Shown: in pieces, positions 1-7,469 of the stretch
How positions within the stretch are numbered: the stretch's first letter is position 1
Layout: every line of letters starts with the position of its first letter
DNA from: a virus
Virus record (IMG/VR): IMGVR_UViG_3300017743_000177
Location: 1 to 20,993 of that record
DNA: 20,993 nt
Strand: one strand, 5' to 3'
Position numbers and translations under genes: made by a program
The notes under the pieces: generated by a model
Told to the model about the DNA's origin: nothing
Database searches by the model: none
What the model saw: the letters and a program-made list of their open reading frames with translations, nothing else

Positions 1-778
1 GTCCCCGTTGAGGATTATCTTGCCACCACTGGCCTGACTTGCATCGTCGGAGTCTATCGTCAGTGAGGTTAGACAGACTGATGAGAGCGGACCTGCGTAC
101 ACCGCCGACGACGACGATCTGTGCAATCTTACAGCAGAGATCATGACATTCGATGGAACTAAGTTTACGTCCAGCAGCCTCCCGAAAGACGCTGACTGTG
201 AAGTTGAACAGATCGACAAGAGGCTCTGGACCAGATGCTCTACCTCCGAAGGTTTTAAGGGTTGCCCCTGCAGATCGTACTCCAGACACGTCCCATTTTG
301 GAAGTTGGCCTGAATACAACAAGCTAACAAGTTCCCGGTAAGCTTTAGCCCATCCAATTTTACTATCGGCGACATGTATAACGGTATCGGTATCATGGAA
401 TTCCTCTGCTACTTCTGGTAATTTTGTTACGTACTGACGCTCCACACTAAAGCCCACTCCAGTGCCGCACATAAGGACGTACATCATCTCGTCAAATGCT
501 TTAGGGTGGTCAATAGGCATGTAGGAGCAGTTAAATCCAGCTACATTGTCACGGTCCAGTGCTTCTCCAGCAGTCATCAACGCTCTCATGCTAGGCATAA
601 CACCCATGTCATGAATGTCTGCAAAGATACCGTTAGCCTGCTCTAGTGTTAGCTTACCCTTCTCAATCCAGAAGCTTAAGTAACGGTCAATTGTTTCTTC
701 CCAAGTCTCACGACGTTGCTCCTCTGGTAGGTAACGTGCGTAGCGGGACTTGTGAATGTATTGTTGATATGCGTCCAA
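1..778 (-). CDS. nrdJ: Class II (B12-dependent) ribonucleotide reductase, N-terminal part, cut by window edge
   Basis: This enzyme would reduce ribonucleotides to deoxynucleotides with adenosylcobalamin, supplying dNTPs for phage replication. About 259 codons are visible and the C-terminal part lies beyond position 1. Landmarks match the monomeric Lactobacillus-type RTPR: YARYLPE near residues 13-19, FNCSY with C84 (the likely redox cysteine, equivalent to RTPR C119), CGTGVGFSVE at 104-113, a FGG.ASGPEPL segment and VVGGVRRSA near the cut end. The start is a TTG at 778. No ATG fits the homology, and AAGGAG lies 8 nt upstream. The first 71 nt overlap the DUF1289-like gene. It is the last visible gene of the minus-strand replication block. 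The family call is secure. Activity cannot be judged because the active-site cysteines further on are outside the window. Confidence 0.93.
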   Translation of the reverse strand, partial: MDAYQQYIHKSRYARYLPEEQRRETWEETIDRYLSFWIEKGKLTLEQANGIFADIHDMGVMPSMRALMTAGEALDRDNVAGFNCSYMPIDHPKAFDEMMYVLMCGTGVGFSVERQYVTKLPEVAEEFHDTDTVIHVADSKIGWAKAYRELVSLLYSGQLPKWDVSGVRSAGATLKTFGGRASGPEPLVDLFNFTVSVFREAAGRKLSSIECHDLCCKIAQIVVVGGVRRSALISLSNLTDDRLRRCKSGQWWQDNPQRG

Positions 779-899
779 TTATCTTACTCCTTTGTTCATC
801 TGTATATCTAGTCCAGTTAGTTATCTCTTCCTTGGTACGTTTACAACCTGTACAGATATCGTTAACTAACTTGCACTGCTTAACGCAGGGACTATCCAT
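708..899 (-). CDS. DUF1289-like small cysteine protein
   Basis: This 63-residue protein starts with SPCVKQC (residues 3-9), followed by a C..C pair in DICTGCKRT and then the helical stretch EEITNWTRYTDEQR. That order of four cysteines followed by a W..(M/Y)(S/T)DE(E/Q)R segment is typical of the DUF1289 family of small, probably metal-binding proteins whose function I do not know. The conserved part ends at about residue 41, almost exactly where the nrdJ TTG start lies. The remaining 22 residues are encoded inside nrdJ in another frame and look unconserved. The ATG overlaps the end of the DUF3310-like gene by 8 nt, so translation is probably coupled. Confidence 0.72.
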   Translation of the reverse strand: MDSPCVKQCKLVNDICTGCKRTKEEITNWTRYTDEQRSKIIGRISTIHSQVPLRTLPTRGATS

Positions 900-1188
900 T
901 TACTTCTTTGATTAAGCGTTCGATGTACCAGCGACACTTCCGTAAGTCCTCCACTGGTTTACCTTTGTAGTCATAGCGCCAGAGGTACTTCAGTGCATTT
1001 CCCTTGAGATAACCGTTGAACTCGTTTTTAGGCATGGACGCTTTGATTGCTTCGATGGCTTCAATTGCTCCTTTATTGTAGTGGTCAGGTTGCTCCACAG
1101 GGTCTACCTTCTTTGGTTTCCTGATGGACAAGTTGTTTAGTGCAGTAACTGTGTCCCACTCTTCAGGAGTCGCTTCATCAATACTCAT
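892..1188 (-). CDS. DUF3310-like protein (putative nucleotide kinase family)
   Basis: A 98-residue protein with the core DPVEQPDHY followed by IEAIEAI, a GNALKYLWRY segment and EDLRKCRWYIERLI. This order (P.HY, then G..IKY..R, then DL.KA.WY..R.I) is characteristic of phage DUF3310 / SaV-like proteins. Some database annotations call the family a nucleotide kinase, so I give that function only as family knowledge. Position supports a role in nucleotide or DNA metabolism: it sits between the endonuclease I-like gene and nrdJ. Its ATG overlaps the end of the upstream 58-residue gene by 11 nt, and its own end overlaps the DUF1289-like start. Confidence 0.78.
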   Translation of the reverse strand: MSIDEATPEEWDTVTALNNLSIRKPKKVDPVEQPDHYNKGAIEAIEAIKASMPKNEFNGYLKGNALKYLWRYDYKGKPVEDLRKCRWYIERLIKEVNG

Positions 1189-1354
1189 TCTCTTCTTCCT
1201 CTAGCTCTTGTTCAAACACATCTAGTCTGTTGATTAGCTTGTCCTCAAACCTGTCCAGCATTTCTTCTGAGGTTATCTGTAGGGCCTCCAGCAGGTCGTC
1301 TGGGTCAAAGGTTTTCAAGAGGCGTTCCTTAACTTCCTCTAGTGTTAGTGACAT
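1178..1354 (-). CDS. Small acidic helical protein, 58 aa
   Basis: This short gene begins MSLTLEEVKERLL and ends in a run of glutamates (ELEEEENEY). It is predicted to be mostly helical and strongly acidic, with a DPDDLLEAL segment followed by SEEMLDRFEDKL. I know of similar short proteins next to endonuclease I-like genes in marine podoviruses but no assigned function. The case for a real gene is that it fills the only gap between the endonuclease and DUF3310-like genes and overlaps both (26 nt with the former, 11 nt with the latter), as is usual in this operon. No strong ribosome binding site is seen, so translation may depend on coupling. Confidence 0.72.
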   Translation of the reverse strand: MSLTLEEVKERLLKTFDPDDLLEALQITSEEMLDRFEDKLINRLDVFEQELEEEENEY

Positions 1355-1718
1355 AGTTAATCAACTCCTGTAATGTCTCTATATTATACCATAGTATTCC
1401 TTCTTTGTCACACCATTGTGCCATTGTCATTTTGGCACCTTTTCGTATCTTTTTGTTGGGCGACATCAGAACAAACACTAGCTCTTGTCCTTCGGGGAGA
1501 CTGTCTCTAACACTGGTGTACTTCTTCGTGTCTCCGTCCCGAAAATATCCTTTGCATTCAACAAGAGTACCGGAAGCATTATGTACGAAATCAGGACGGT
1601 AAGACCTACTAATAACGTAAGGGACCGTGAATGGTTCATAATCAAAATCCTTCAGTATCTTGCTGACATCTTCTTCGAACGTGCTTCTAAATGCTGATTT
1701 CTTGGACCTTCGGCTCAT
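1329..1718 (-). CDS. T7 endonuclease I-like Holliday junction resolvase
   Basis: A 129-residue homologue of T7 gp3. The family cuts branched DNA (four-way junctions) during phage replication and packaging, and helps degrade host DNA. Visible catalytic signature: FEE at 14-16 near the N terminus, SYRPDF with D43, and VECKGYF with E54 and K56. These match the E, D, ExK arrangement of T7 (E20, D55, E65, K67), and the length is close to T7's 149. The start ATG has GGAGG 6 nt upstream and overlaps the end of the exonuclease gene by 32 nt, which fits pairing of the two nucleases as in T7. The C-terminal part from residue 75 on is less recognisable. Confidence 0.9.
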   Translation of the reverse strand: MSRRSKKSAFRSTFEEDVSKILKDFDYEPFTVPYVISRSYRPDFVHNASGTLVECKGYFRDGDTKKYTSVRDSLPEGQELVFVLMSPNKKIRKGAKMTMAQWCDKEGILWYNIETLQELINYVTNTRGS

Positions 1719-2553
1719 TGACCACCTCCGTTAAAAACCTTGGACCTGTTGAATAAGAGAAGGCACGTAGACCGGGCCAACAAGCTTTCTTGTACGCACA
1801 GTACGAGCAACCGATGTCCAACTTCATATTACCGCTCTTGCCGTCTGGCTTTGGCTCGTAGCACTGCTTTGGCGGCTCCTGTTCCTCTACCATTAACTGT
1901 ACATGCTCAATGCGGTCTGTGATGTCAAACCCTATCTTCTCGTACACAGGGGCTTGAGTGTCCTCCTGATCGTACATGAGGTACGTTAGGTGTCCATTTT
2001 GTTTGTCCATCGCAAGCCAGCCAAAAGTTGTCTGACCCTCTGCCTCTGCATATCCTTTAATTTGAGCGACGTATCCAAATGGATCATCGTAAGCCAGAGT
2101 ACCGTCTTTGAATTTCTTAAACCCGTACGACGAAACACTCTTAACGTCTGTGACAACACCGTCAATTTTGCAGTCCATAGAACCCGTAATGCCCTTGATT
2201 TCACACTGCTTCTGTTCGGCGGTAACCTCATGTCCTGATGCCCTCGTTAGGAATAGTAATAGTTCTTCAATCAGATGGCCGTAAAGGAACTTAACAAGAG
2301 TATGTCCTTGCATCTCCTCTGACTTCTGAACATTGTTGTAATGGTTCCATAAGAAGCGGTCTCCCTTGCCTATGTTGGACATACGTAACTTACGACCGTC
2401 CCAAGCACGTCTCTGTCCAAACTCCTTACGCATAAGGTCCTTTACGTTTTCACCGAATTGGTCTATGCACTCTTCGATGTCAACGTCTTTGTCTACTCTC
2501 TTGGTCTTAACAAGTTTGTAGATGTCGTCTACTAATGTGTATACATTCTTCAT
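1687..2553 (-). CDS. RecB/Cas4-like PD-(D/E)XK exonuclease
   Basis: A 288-residue nuclease, probably the functional counterpart of the T7 gp6 exonuclease that degrades host DNA. Residues from the chosen start: GHLIEE near 92-97, KIDG with D131, TDVKS with D136 and K138, and QIKGY at 164-168, which matches the QxxxY motif of RecB-family nucleases. Near the C terminus, C249, C252 and C258 form a CxxC-x5-C cluster like that of Cas4/AddB-type Fe-S nucleases; a fourth cysteine would come from further upstream in the chain. I chose the ATG at 2553 over one at 2607 because it forms an ATGA overlap with the preceding gene and has AGGAAG about 7 nt upstream. The longer reading adds 18 unconserved residues. 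Confidence 0.85.
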   Translation of the reverse strand: MKNVYTLVDDIYKLVKTKRVDKDVDIEECIDQFGENVKDLMRKEFGQRRAWDGRKLRMSNIGKGDRFLWNHYNNVQKSEEMQGHTLVKFLYGHLIEELLLFLTRASGHEVTAEQKQCEIKGITGSMDCKIDGVVTDVKSVSSYGFKKFKDGTLAYDDPFGYVAQIKGYAEAEGQTTFGWLAMDKQNGHLTYLMYDQEDTQAPVYEKIGFDITDRIEHVQLMVEEQEPPKQCYEPKPDGKSGNMKLDIGCSYCAYKKACWPGLRAFSYSTGPRFLTEVVNEPKVQEISI

Positions 2554-3095
2554 TGGTAACTTCCTACTATGCCTGAGACAACCTCTTGGGCTTGCTCTGG
2601 TGTGCATTTAAACCACTCACTACGTCTTTCGTACAACTTTTGTAGTTCGCTATGGGCTTCTGACTCTGCAGCACGTCTATCGTTAACGTCCCAACTATAG
2701 TTTAACATATAATCTCTAAAAGGGGAAGACGTTTGGTACCCATTCAGTCTATCTTCTGCCTCCACAGCCATTCCAACCTTAACCCAACTACAAAAGTTAG
2801 GGTTTGTAATAACATAAACCTGACCTTCTGTACTGCTTTCGTACTTCTCAAGACTGCTAAAGGCAGCGTCCTCAAAGGTCTTGTACTTCCCCGGTTTATG
2901 TAAAGGATGAGACTTCGGAACAAACTTACCATTTACAAACATTCTTGTTTTATTCCTATTTTGGTGAGTCCTGTTGTACTCACTTTTGCAGGATTTACAG
3001 TAATCTTGTCTTCCGTCTTTACGTGAAGAGCTTTTGCTAAATTTAGTTACCTCTTTTTCTTCACCACATTTTGAACACTGTTTAGTTAAGATCAT
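2550..3095 (-). CDS. GIY-YIG/T5orf172-like nuclease with N-terminal zinc ribbon, probable homing-type endonuclease
   Basis: A 181-residue two-domain protein. Residues 7-36 hold C7-x2-C10 and C33-x2-C36, the zinc ribbon often found at the front of phage HNH or GIY-YIG endonucleases. A linker follows, then a degenerate GIY-YIG core: VYVI (93-96), VKVG (105-108), R116 in DRLNGYQTSSP, and an E..AH segment (E144/E146, H148), as in T5orf172/MUG113 proteins. The ATG at 3095 shares one base with the polymerase stop (TGATG) and has GGAG 8 nt upstream. Base composition stands out: three sampled 60-nt lines (2881-3060) total about 36% GC, while sampled polymerase and helicase lines are 52-57%. This suggests recent insertion between two replication genes. 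Activity and target are unknown. Confidence 0.75.
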   Translation of the reverse strand: MILTKQCSKCGEEKEVTKFSKSSSRKDGRQDYCKSCKSEYNRTHQNRNKTRMFVNGKFVPKSHPLHKPGKYKTFEDAAFSSLEKYESSTEGQVYVITNPNFCSWVKVGMAVEAEDRLNGYQTSSPFRDYMLNYSWDVNDRRAAESEAHSELQKLYERRSEWFKCTPEQAQEVVSGIVGSYQ

Positions 3096-4729
3096 CAGTG
3101 CGTCTCCGCCCATGTTGTGCCGACTTTGTATTCTCCGTCAAGGGGGCATCTAAGGTTATACTCCACGCCTGCCGCCTTGAGGCACTCCACTGCGAGCCAG
3201 CCATACTTCTCTGCTTGGTCTGCAGCCACCTCCGATTGTACTTCGTCATGAATGTTACCTATGAATTTGTAGTTAAGCTTCCACTGCTGTGCGTAGTCGT
3301 CCAAGATCACCAGTGCTTTTTTCATTACGATTGCACCTGCTGCTTGGAGCAGAGTATTCAATGCAGCATGTTCAGATCTAACTCGTAATCTTCGACCATC
3401 AAGTCCCCTGAGATAGCCTCGCTGAGATGCTCTAGTAACCCGTTCTCGTAGACTTTCAAGAGCAGGTGTATTTCGTAGAAATCGTTGCTTAAGATCTGCG
3501 CCGTCTCTTGCGCTTCCTCCAACGATACTTCCAATTTTTGCATCTCCTGCCCCGTAGAGGAAAGCGTAGATGAAAGTCTTTGCTTGAGGTCTTGTTTCAA
3601 GGCCAGCAGCCATTTGGTTTCTTGTATGAATGTCTTCTGTGAGAAGGACATTGGTAAACTCCTTGTCGTCCATGTAGTGCGCCAACATTCGTAGCTCAAG
3701 GCCACTAGCGTCGAAACCTACTAGCTTCTTCCCTTCAGGTACAGTCCAGCAGGAGCGACACTCGTGTCCGTAAGGACTGTGGCTTGCTGGGACTTGGGCC
3801 ATATTGGGACTCTGGTGGGTCATGCGTCCAGTGACTGCTCCGTTACTGATGACACGACCATGTACTCTGCCGTCCTCCTGAACAGCTTCTAACCATGAAT
3901 GTACTTGCGCATATCGCTTTTGAAGAGTAAGGTACTCCAAAACTTTTCCTGCCTCAGGGACGTGGTTGTTCTCCTTAAGCGTCTTTTCATCGACAACAGG
4001 CTTTCCGCTTGGCGTCTTCTCGTTCCACTTCGCACCCTTAGTTGCAAGTCGTTCTGCAACTTGTTGTCTGGACCCAACATTGAAAACTGTAACTTTGTCC
4101 TTAAGTCGTTTCCCTGTCTTCTCAGAAATCCTTTCTTCGACAATGGGCGGGAACATCTCTTGTAGTTCGGCTTCAATTGCATTCATGCCTTCCTTGAATG
4201 TTGCACATAACTCATTAGCCAATTGCTGATCTAAGACCCAACCATTGCGCTCTTGTTGTTGGACTGCAAACTGAACCTTATGTTCCAATCCGATACACTT
4301 AGGGTCAAAATCTTGCATGTCCTTGACAAGCTGCTGATGTACTGCTTCTGTAACTGCTACGTCCTGTATGCAGTAGTCAATCATAGCAGGAGACAAACAC
4401 GACCAGTCGTCATGGTCACCCTTTGGGAAGCCCAAGGTTTCACCCCAAGCTCTCAACGAGTGTCCACCTTGTCTGCTTGGGTCAAACAAACGTGACAACA
4501 CCAGTGTGTCCACTATGCGCTCAGGAGCCACAGAAAGCCCCCAGAGACGCTTCAGCACTGGGAGGTCATAACCTATCAGGTTGTGCCCACAAACGCTCAC
4601 AGAGCCAGCCAGAGCCTCACAGAGGGTACTACAGTTGGTATGTACCTGTGAAACACCTTTCTCCCGTGTTACAACGCACCAAATGGTGTCAGGAGTTAAA
4701 CCGTTGGCCTCAAGATCAAGGTAGATCAA
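3095..4729 (-). CDS. T7-like family A DNA polymerase with 3'-5' exonuclease
   Basis: The replicative polymerase, 544 residues. Exonuclease motifs: LDLEANGL (D5, E7), GHNLIGYD (D55), and Y119/D123. Polymerase motifs: TGR (300-302), motif A VGFDASGLEL (D340), motif B R380-K384-Y388-Y392 in RPQAKTFIYAFLYGAG, and motif C HDE (494-496). Y388 corresponds to T7 Tyr526 (E. coli Pol I 762), the tyrosine type seen in lytic T7-like phages. T7 gp5 has 704 residues. Most of the difference falls just before VFNVGS (about 216), where T7 carries its thioredoxin-binding insertion, so that domain seems absent. The start is TTG, overlapping the primase-helicase stop as TTGA, with AGGAG 7 nt upstream. Confidence 0.96.
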   Translation of the reverse strand: MIYLDLEANGLTPDTIWCVVTREKGVSQVHTNCSTLCEALAGSVSVCGHNLIGYDLPVLKRLWGLSVAPERIVDTLVLSRLFDPSRQGGHSLRAWGETLGFPKGDHDDWSCLSPAMIDYCIQDVAVTEAVHQQLVKDMQDFDPKCIGLEHKVQFAVQQQERNGWVLDQQLANELCATFKEGMNAIEAELQEMFPPIVEERISEKTGKRLKDKVTVFNVGSRQQVAERLATKGAKWNEKTPSGKPVVDEKTLKENNHVPEAGKVLEYLTLQKRYAQVHSWLEAVQEDGRVHGRVISNGAVTGRMTHQSPNMAQVPASHSPYGHECRSCWTVPEGKKLVGFDASGLELRMLAHYMDDKEFTNVLLTEDIHTRNQMAAGLETRPQAKTFIYAFLYGAGDAKIGSIVGGSARDGADLKQRFLRNTPALESLRERVTRASQRGYLRGLDGRRLRVRSEHAALNTLLQAAGAIVMKKALVILDDYAQQWKLNYKFIGNIHDEVQSEVAADQAEKYGWLAVECLKAAGVEYNLRCPLDGEYKVGTTWAETH

Positions 4730-6345
4730 AAGTCTGCTCCTACTTCAGGGTTAGCTACTTCTGTCATTCTTCCGGTACTTCTGTCGTACTGTAAGTAACA
4801 CGCAGGTCCAGTTTCACCGGTGTAACGATTCTTCAGGACTCGAACAGTAGTCGTGTTCCTGATGTCTTCGTTAGCGTTCTGCTGGTCACGCTCCATACCA
4901 ATCACAATGTCGGACAGTTGTGCAATCGCTTGTGACCCACGTAGTTCACCCAAAGATATCTGAGCACCGTCCTCGTGTGCCTTACCTTGGGATCGACGAA
5001 GGTGTGACACGAGGAACAGACCAATGCCTGTCTCCGCCACAAGCGTACGTAACTTGGTCATGATCTCGTCAATGGCCTTACGCTCGTCTCCGGACTCTTG
5101 GGAAGACACGACGATGGACAAGTGGTCCAGTACGACGTACCTGCAGTCAAGCGCTTTTGCCATGTAGCGAACACGGGCGAGCAAGTTGTCTGCTGAAGTA
5201 GACCCCCAATGGTCGAATAAGTAGTAACGTCCTGTGCCCAATGTGGCCTCCCAAAAAGGTCGAAGTTGGTCCACAGGCGTGTCCTCTTCCAAGTGTAGGG
5301 GCCTGTTTGCCGCCACCGACATGATACCAAGGCTTGTTCGGGCCAGATCTTCCTCAAGCGCCAAGACTCCAATATTGCCTTCGCATCGGCGTAGTAGATC
5401 GTACTCAATTTCTCTGATAAATTGGGACTTTCCCATACCACTGCCGCTTGTGATCGTGACCAACTCATAAGGTCTATGTCCCCTTGTGATGTGGTTTAGA
5501 CCTTCCCAAGGGTACGGGATGGACTTCACCTGTCTTTTCTCTACCAGAGTGTCCCATGTTTCAGTGCCTGCTACAATGCCGTCAGGTCGGTAAACTTTCG
5601 CATTCCACCATGCTTGCGTAAAGTCCTTAACCCTATTAGCCATGAGCATGTCACTGGCGTCCTTCACAGGAAGTTTACAGATTCTTAGCTTGTTAGGACT
5701 AAAGAGGTCCTTAACTTGCTCCAAAGCCGCATCTCCTGCTTTGTCATTGTCGAAACAAATAACTATGTTTTCGTATGACTCAAGCCACTCTAGCTGTTCT
5801 TTAATTTCCTTGGCGGCATTACTAGCACCTGACCGTAGGGAAACCACGTCGTACTGTTTGTTAAACATCTCGTACACACTAAGTGCGTCGAGTTCTCCTT
5901 CGGTGATTGTGATGTACTTATTACCGCTACACTGCTGCTGTCCAAAGAAACCAGCACCGGACATGTCTCCGGTTGCGTGGAATCCTTTGGTTTTTACGTC
6001 ACGCACCTTAGCTGCACACACTTCCCCTGACTCGCCGTTGTAGTAAGGATAGTAGTGCTTTTGAATCTCCCCTGTGCTGGAGTACTCAACGGTAACACCA
6101 AAGCGGCTACAGGTTTCCTGCGATAGTCTACGCTGGGGTATTGCCGCTACTACACCACCCATGTTCAGGGGTTTAGCTTTTGGTAGTTCTTGAGTCGTCA
6201 TTGGTGTTTCACCGTCTCCAAATACATGGTAGTCACAACCGGAAGCAAAACAGTGCTGGCCTCCGTTGTCGTAGATAGCGAGAGCGTCCGAAGAACCACA
6301 CTCCGGACAACTCTCGTGACGTACAAACTTAGAAGTCTGCGGCAT
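4726..6345 (-). CDS. T7 gp4-like DNA primase-helicase
   Basis: A bifunctional replication protein that would unwind the fork and make lagging-strand primers. In the 539-residue form: zinc-binding C13, C16, C32 and C37 for template recognition; TOPRIM residues in TEGELD (E149) and FDND (D199, D201); a linker; then the RecA-like helicase with Walker A SGSGMGKS (K306), Walker B VVLDHLSI (D407), the GKAHEDG and LRGSQAI segments, and NRYTGETG near 506, matching T7 RFTGDTG. T7 gp4 has 566 residues. I prefer the ATG at 6345, as the upstream TTG at 6372 only adds nine residues before the zinc domain. The start lies inside the end of the ssDNA-binding gene, in keeping with coupled expression. Confidence 0.95.
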   Translation of the reverse strand: MPQTSKFVRHESCPECGSSDALAIYDNGGQHCFASGCDYHVFGDGETPMTTQELPKAKPLNMGGVVAAIPQRRLSQETCSRFGVTVEYSSTGEIQKHYYPYYNGESGEVCAAKVRDVKTKGFHATGDMSGAGFFGQQQCSGNKYITITEGELDALSVYEMFNKQYDVVSLRSGASNAAKEIKEQLEWLESYENIVICFDNDKAGDAALEQVKDLFSPNKLRICKLPVKDASDMLMANRVKDFTQAWWNAKVYRPDGIVAGTETWDTLVEKRQVKSIPYPWEGLNHITRGHRPYELVTITSGSGMGKSQFIREIEYDLLRRCEGNIGVLALEEDLARTSLGIMSVAANRPLHLEEDTPVDQLRPFWEATLGTGRYYLFDHWGSTSADNLLARVRYMAKALDCRYVVLDHLSIVVSSQESGDERKAIDEIMTKLRTLVAETGIGLFLVSHLRRSQGKAHEDGAQISLGELRGSQAIAQLSDIVIGMERDQQNANEDIRNTTTVRVLKNRYTGETGPACYLQYDRSTGRMTEVANPEVGADF

Positions 6346-6706
6346 CGCCCACAGCCATCTCAGCTTCCTCAAGGACTTTCACTGCTTCGAGATAGGTTGA
6401 CACACCGTGTACTGGATGTGCTGGCCCAAGCTTGTACTTGAGACGTACCTTAGAATTGTAAGGGATCTCACCACCATAAGGGTTACCGTCTTCGTCAAAG
6501 CTTTTTACGTCGTACTTAGATTTAAACTTACGTTGTTTAGCGCCTTGGTAGTCTTTGATCTTGACCCCCATTGCGGACAACGCCGAGGCGTCATCTTCAG
6601 TCATAGTAATGGTCAAAGAGTACTGACCAGTGTCCTGCCCATTGAATACGTCATGTTGGGTTAGGTTACTAAAGTTAACTACGCCTTCGATTGTTGCTGC
6701 TGTCAT
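6329..6706 (-). CDS. Probable single-stranded DNA-binding protein, gp2.5-like
   Basis: A 125-residue protein, first in the replication block. It would coat single-stranded DNA and organise the polymerase and primase-helicase. Sequence support: a beta-rich body (YSLTITMTEDD, SKVRLKYKLG) with an acidic C-terminal tail ending GDAADF. Acidic tails with a terminal phenylalanine are the docking element of T7 gp2.5 and of bacterial SSB. It is much shorter than T7 gp2.5 (232 residues), so the call rests mainly on the tail and on its position directly before the primase-helicase. GGAG lies 8 nt upstream of the ATG. The promoter at 6759-6787 lies about 50 nt upstream, so this gene is probably made at high level. 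Confidence 0.7.
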   Translation of the reverse strand: MTAATIEGVVNFSNLTQHDVFNGQDTGQYSLTITMTEDDASALSAMGVKIKDYQGAKQRKFKSKYDVKSFDEDGNPYGGEIPYNSKVRLKYKLGPAHPVHGVSTYLEAVKVLEEAEMAVGDAADF

Positions 6707-6750
6707 GGAATAATCTCCGTTATCGTTTCATGATTGCGTTATTGCATATC

Positions 6751-6763
6751 ATACTAATAGTAT
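6751..6763. repeat. Palindrome overlapping the -10 box, possible operator
   Basis: ATACTA-A-TAGTAT is a perfect inverted repeat with 6-bp arms and a single central base. It covers the -10 box and the expected start site of the replication promoter. A protein binding here would block transcription. No repressor is identified, and -10 boxes are AT-rich, so chance is possible. Confidence 0.4.
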
Positions 6764-6787
6764 ACACTAAATGAATTTACCTGTCAA
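6759..6787 (-). promoter_or_regulatory. Strong sigma70-type promoter for the replication block
   Basis: Read on the minus strand, TTGACA (6782-6787) is followed by a 17-nt spacer and TATACT (6759-6764). The -35 is perfect and the -10 differs from consensus at one base. Transcription would start near 6752 and run into the ssDNA-binding gene and the rest of the replication block. The -35 lies in the last codons of the upstream microprotein gene, so the block can also receive read-through. Confidence 0.82.
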
Positions 6788-6919
6788 AAAAGAATCTATG
6801 ATCTGCACACAAGTGTACATAATGAACATCATAAACCCTATACCCCCAGCAGGACAGATCACATTGGCTTTCCACGGGTTGTCCCGTATCCACTGCTCTA
6901 ACTGCTGTTCCGTCATCAT
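6767..6919 (-). CDS. Single-span membrane microprotein, 50 aa
   Basis: The peptide starts MMTEQQLEQWIRDNPW, a charged head, followed by a hydrophobic stretch from about residue 20 to 43 (GGIGFMMFIMYTCVQII) and ending in LTGKFI. It looks like a small inner-membrane protein with one span. The first ATG overlaps the stop of the upstream 92-residue gene (ATGA type), and an AGGAG lies about 15 nt upstream, longer than ideal. It is the last gene before the replication promoter, whose -35 lies inside its final codons. Function unknown. A holin-like or host-takeover role is possible but unsupported. Confidence 0.55.
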   Translation of the reverse strand: MMTEQQLEQWIRDNPWKANVICPAGGIGFMMFIMYTCVQIIDSFLTGKFI

Positions 6920-7194
6920 AGTATGTTTACGTACTCCTGATTAATGATTGTCTGCACATGAACGTACCCGTCGGGCCAGTACGTGTAGGACTCTGCGAGT
7001 GCCTTGGCTGTCCTACGTACTGACGCCTCAAAATTCTCGTACAGCCCTAGTTCGTCCTTACAGTACCAAAAGGGTATACGTAAGACTGGCTCCGCTGGCC
7101 CTCGTTCCTCATAGTACACAATTATTTCAGCGTCATTGCCTATGGGTCCCTCGTTGCCAAAGTGCTTCGTGTGGCCGTTCTCTGGTTGTTTCAC
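6916..7194 (-). CDS. Hypothetical protein, 92 aa
   Basis: I do not recognise this protein. It is soluble in appearance, with IIVYYEERGPAEPVLRIPFW near the front, a helical ASVRRTAKALAESY segment in the middle and the end NQEYVNIL. The start is GTG at 7194, overlapping the stop of the upstream gene (GTGA), with GGAGG 7 nt before it. The good ribosome binding site and exact junctions on both sides make it a convincing gene of the early block. No domain, signal peptide or membrane segment is seen. Confidence 0.68.
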   Translation of the reverse strand: MKQPENGHTKHFGNEGPIGNDAEIIVYYEERGPAEPVLRIPFWYCKDELGLYENFEASVRRTAKALAESYTYWPDGYVHVQTIINQEYVNIL

Positions 7195-7442
7195 TGTTCA
7201 CCCTCCGGTAGGTCGTCACTTGCTAAAAATAGGATCTTGTCAAGTACCACCCTAGGCATGACCACGTTCCCACGGTCGTCCAAAGAAATCTCTAGGTCCT
7301 TACGTAGCACAAAGGGTATACCACCCCAAGGGTCGGCCTTCATGATGTCATTGGTCACTGTACGGGCTTGAGTGTAGCCTAAGCAGTAAATGGAGTAGTC
7401 ACCCCCATCGACCACGTAGATACTCTTTTCGTCAATCAGCAT
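7191..7442 (-). CDS. Hypothetical protein, 83 aa
   Basis: An unrecognised 83-residue protein beginning MLIDEKSIYVVDGGDY, with a middle part NDIMKADPWGGIPFVL and an end DKILFLASDDLPEGEQ. It appears soluble and mixed alpha/beta. AAGGAG lies 11 nt before the ATG. It is the first gene after a 68-nt gap that holds a strong palindrome (7494-7517) and a direct repeat, so its expression may be set separately from the genes upstream. Its stop overlaps the GTG start of the next gene. Confidence 0.68.
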   Translation of the reverse strand: MLIDEKSIYVVDGGDYSIYCLGYTQARTVTNDIMKADPWGGIPFVLRKDLEISLDDRGNVVMPRVVLDKILFLASDDLPEGEQ

Positions 7443-7469
7443 AACTTAAGTTGCTCCTTAGGTTTAACT

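Noticed and set aside
153-341. Plus-strand reading frame of 62 codons
   Set aside because: It lies fully inside nrdJ on the other strand; the minus-strand frame has clear homology.
2692-2701. Fourth copy of AACTATAGTT
   Set aside because: It encodes part of LNYSW in the GIY-YIG gene and has no promoter around it, so I treat it as chance. It also weakens the operator idea slightly.
3358-3705. 115-codon minus-strand frame inside the polymerase gene
   Set aside because: It is a shifted frame of the polymerase; the polymerase frame holds all catalytic motifs through this stretch.
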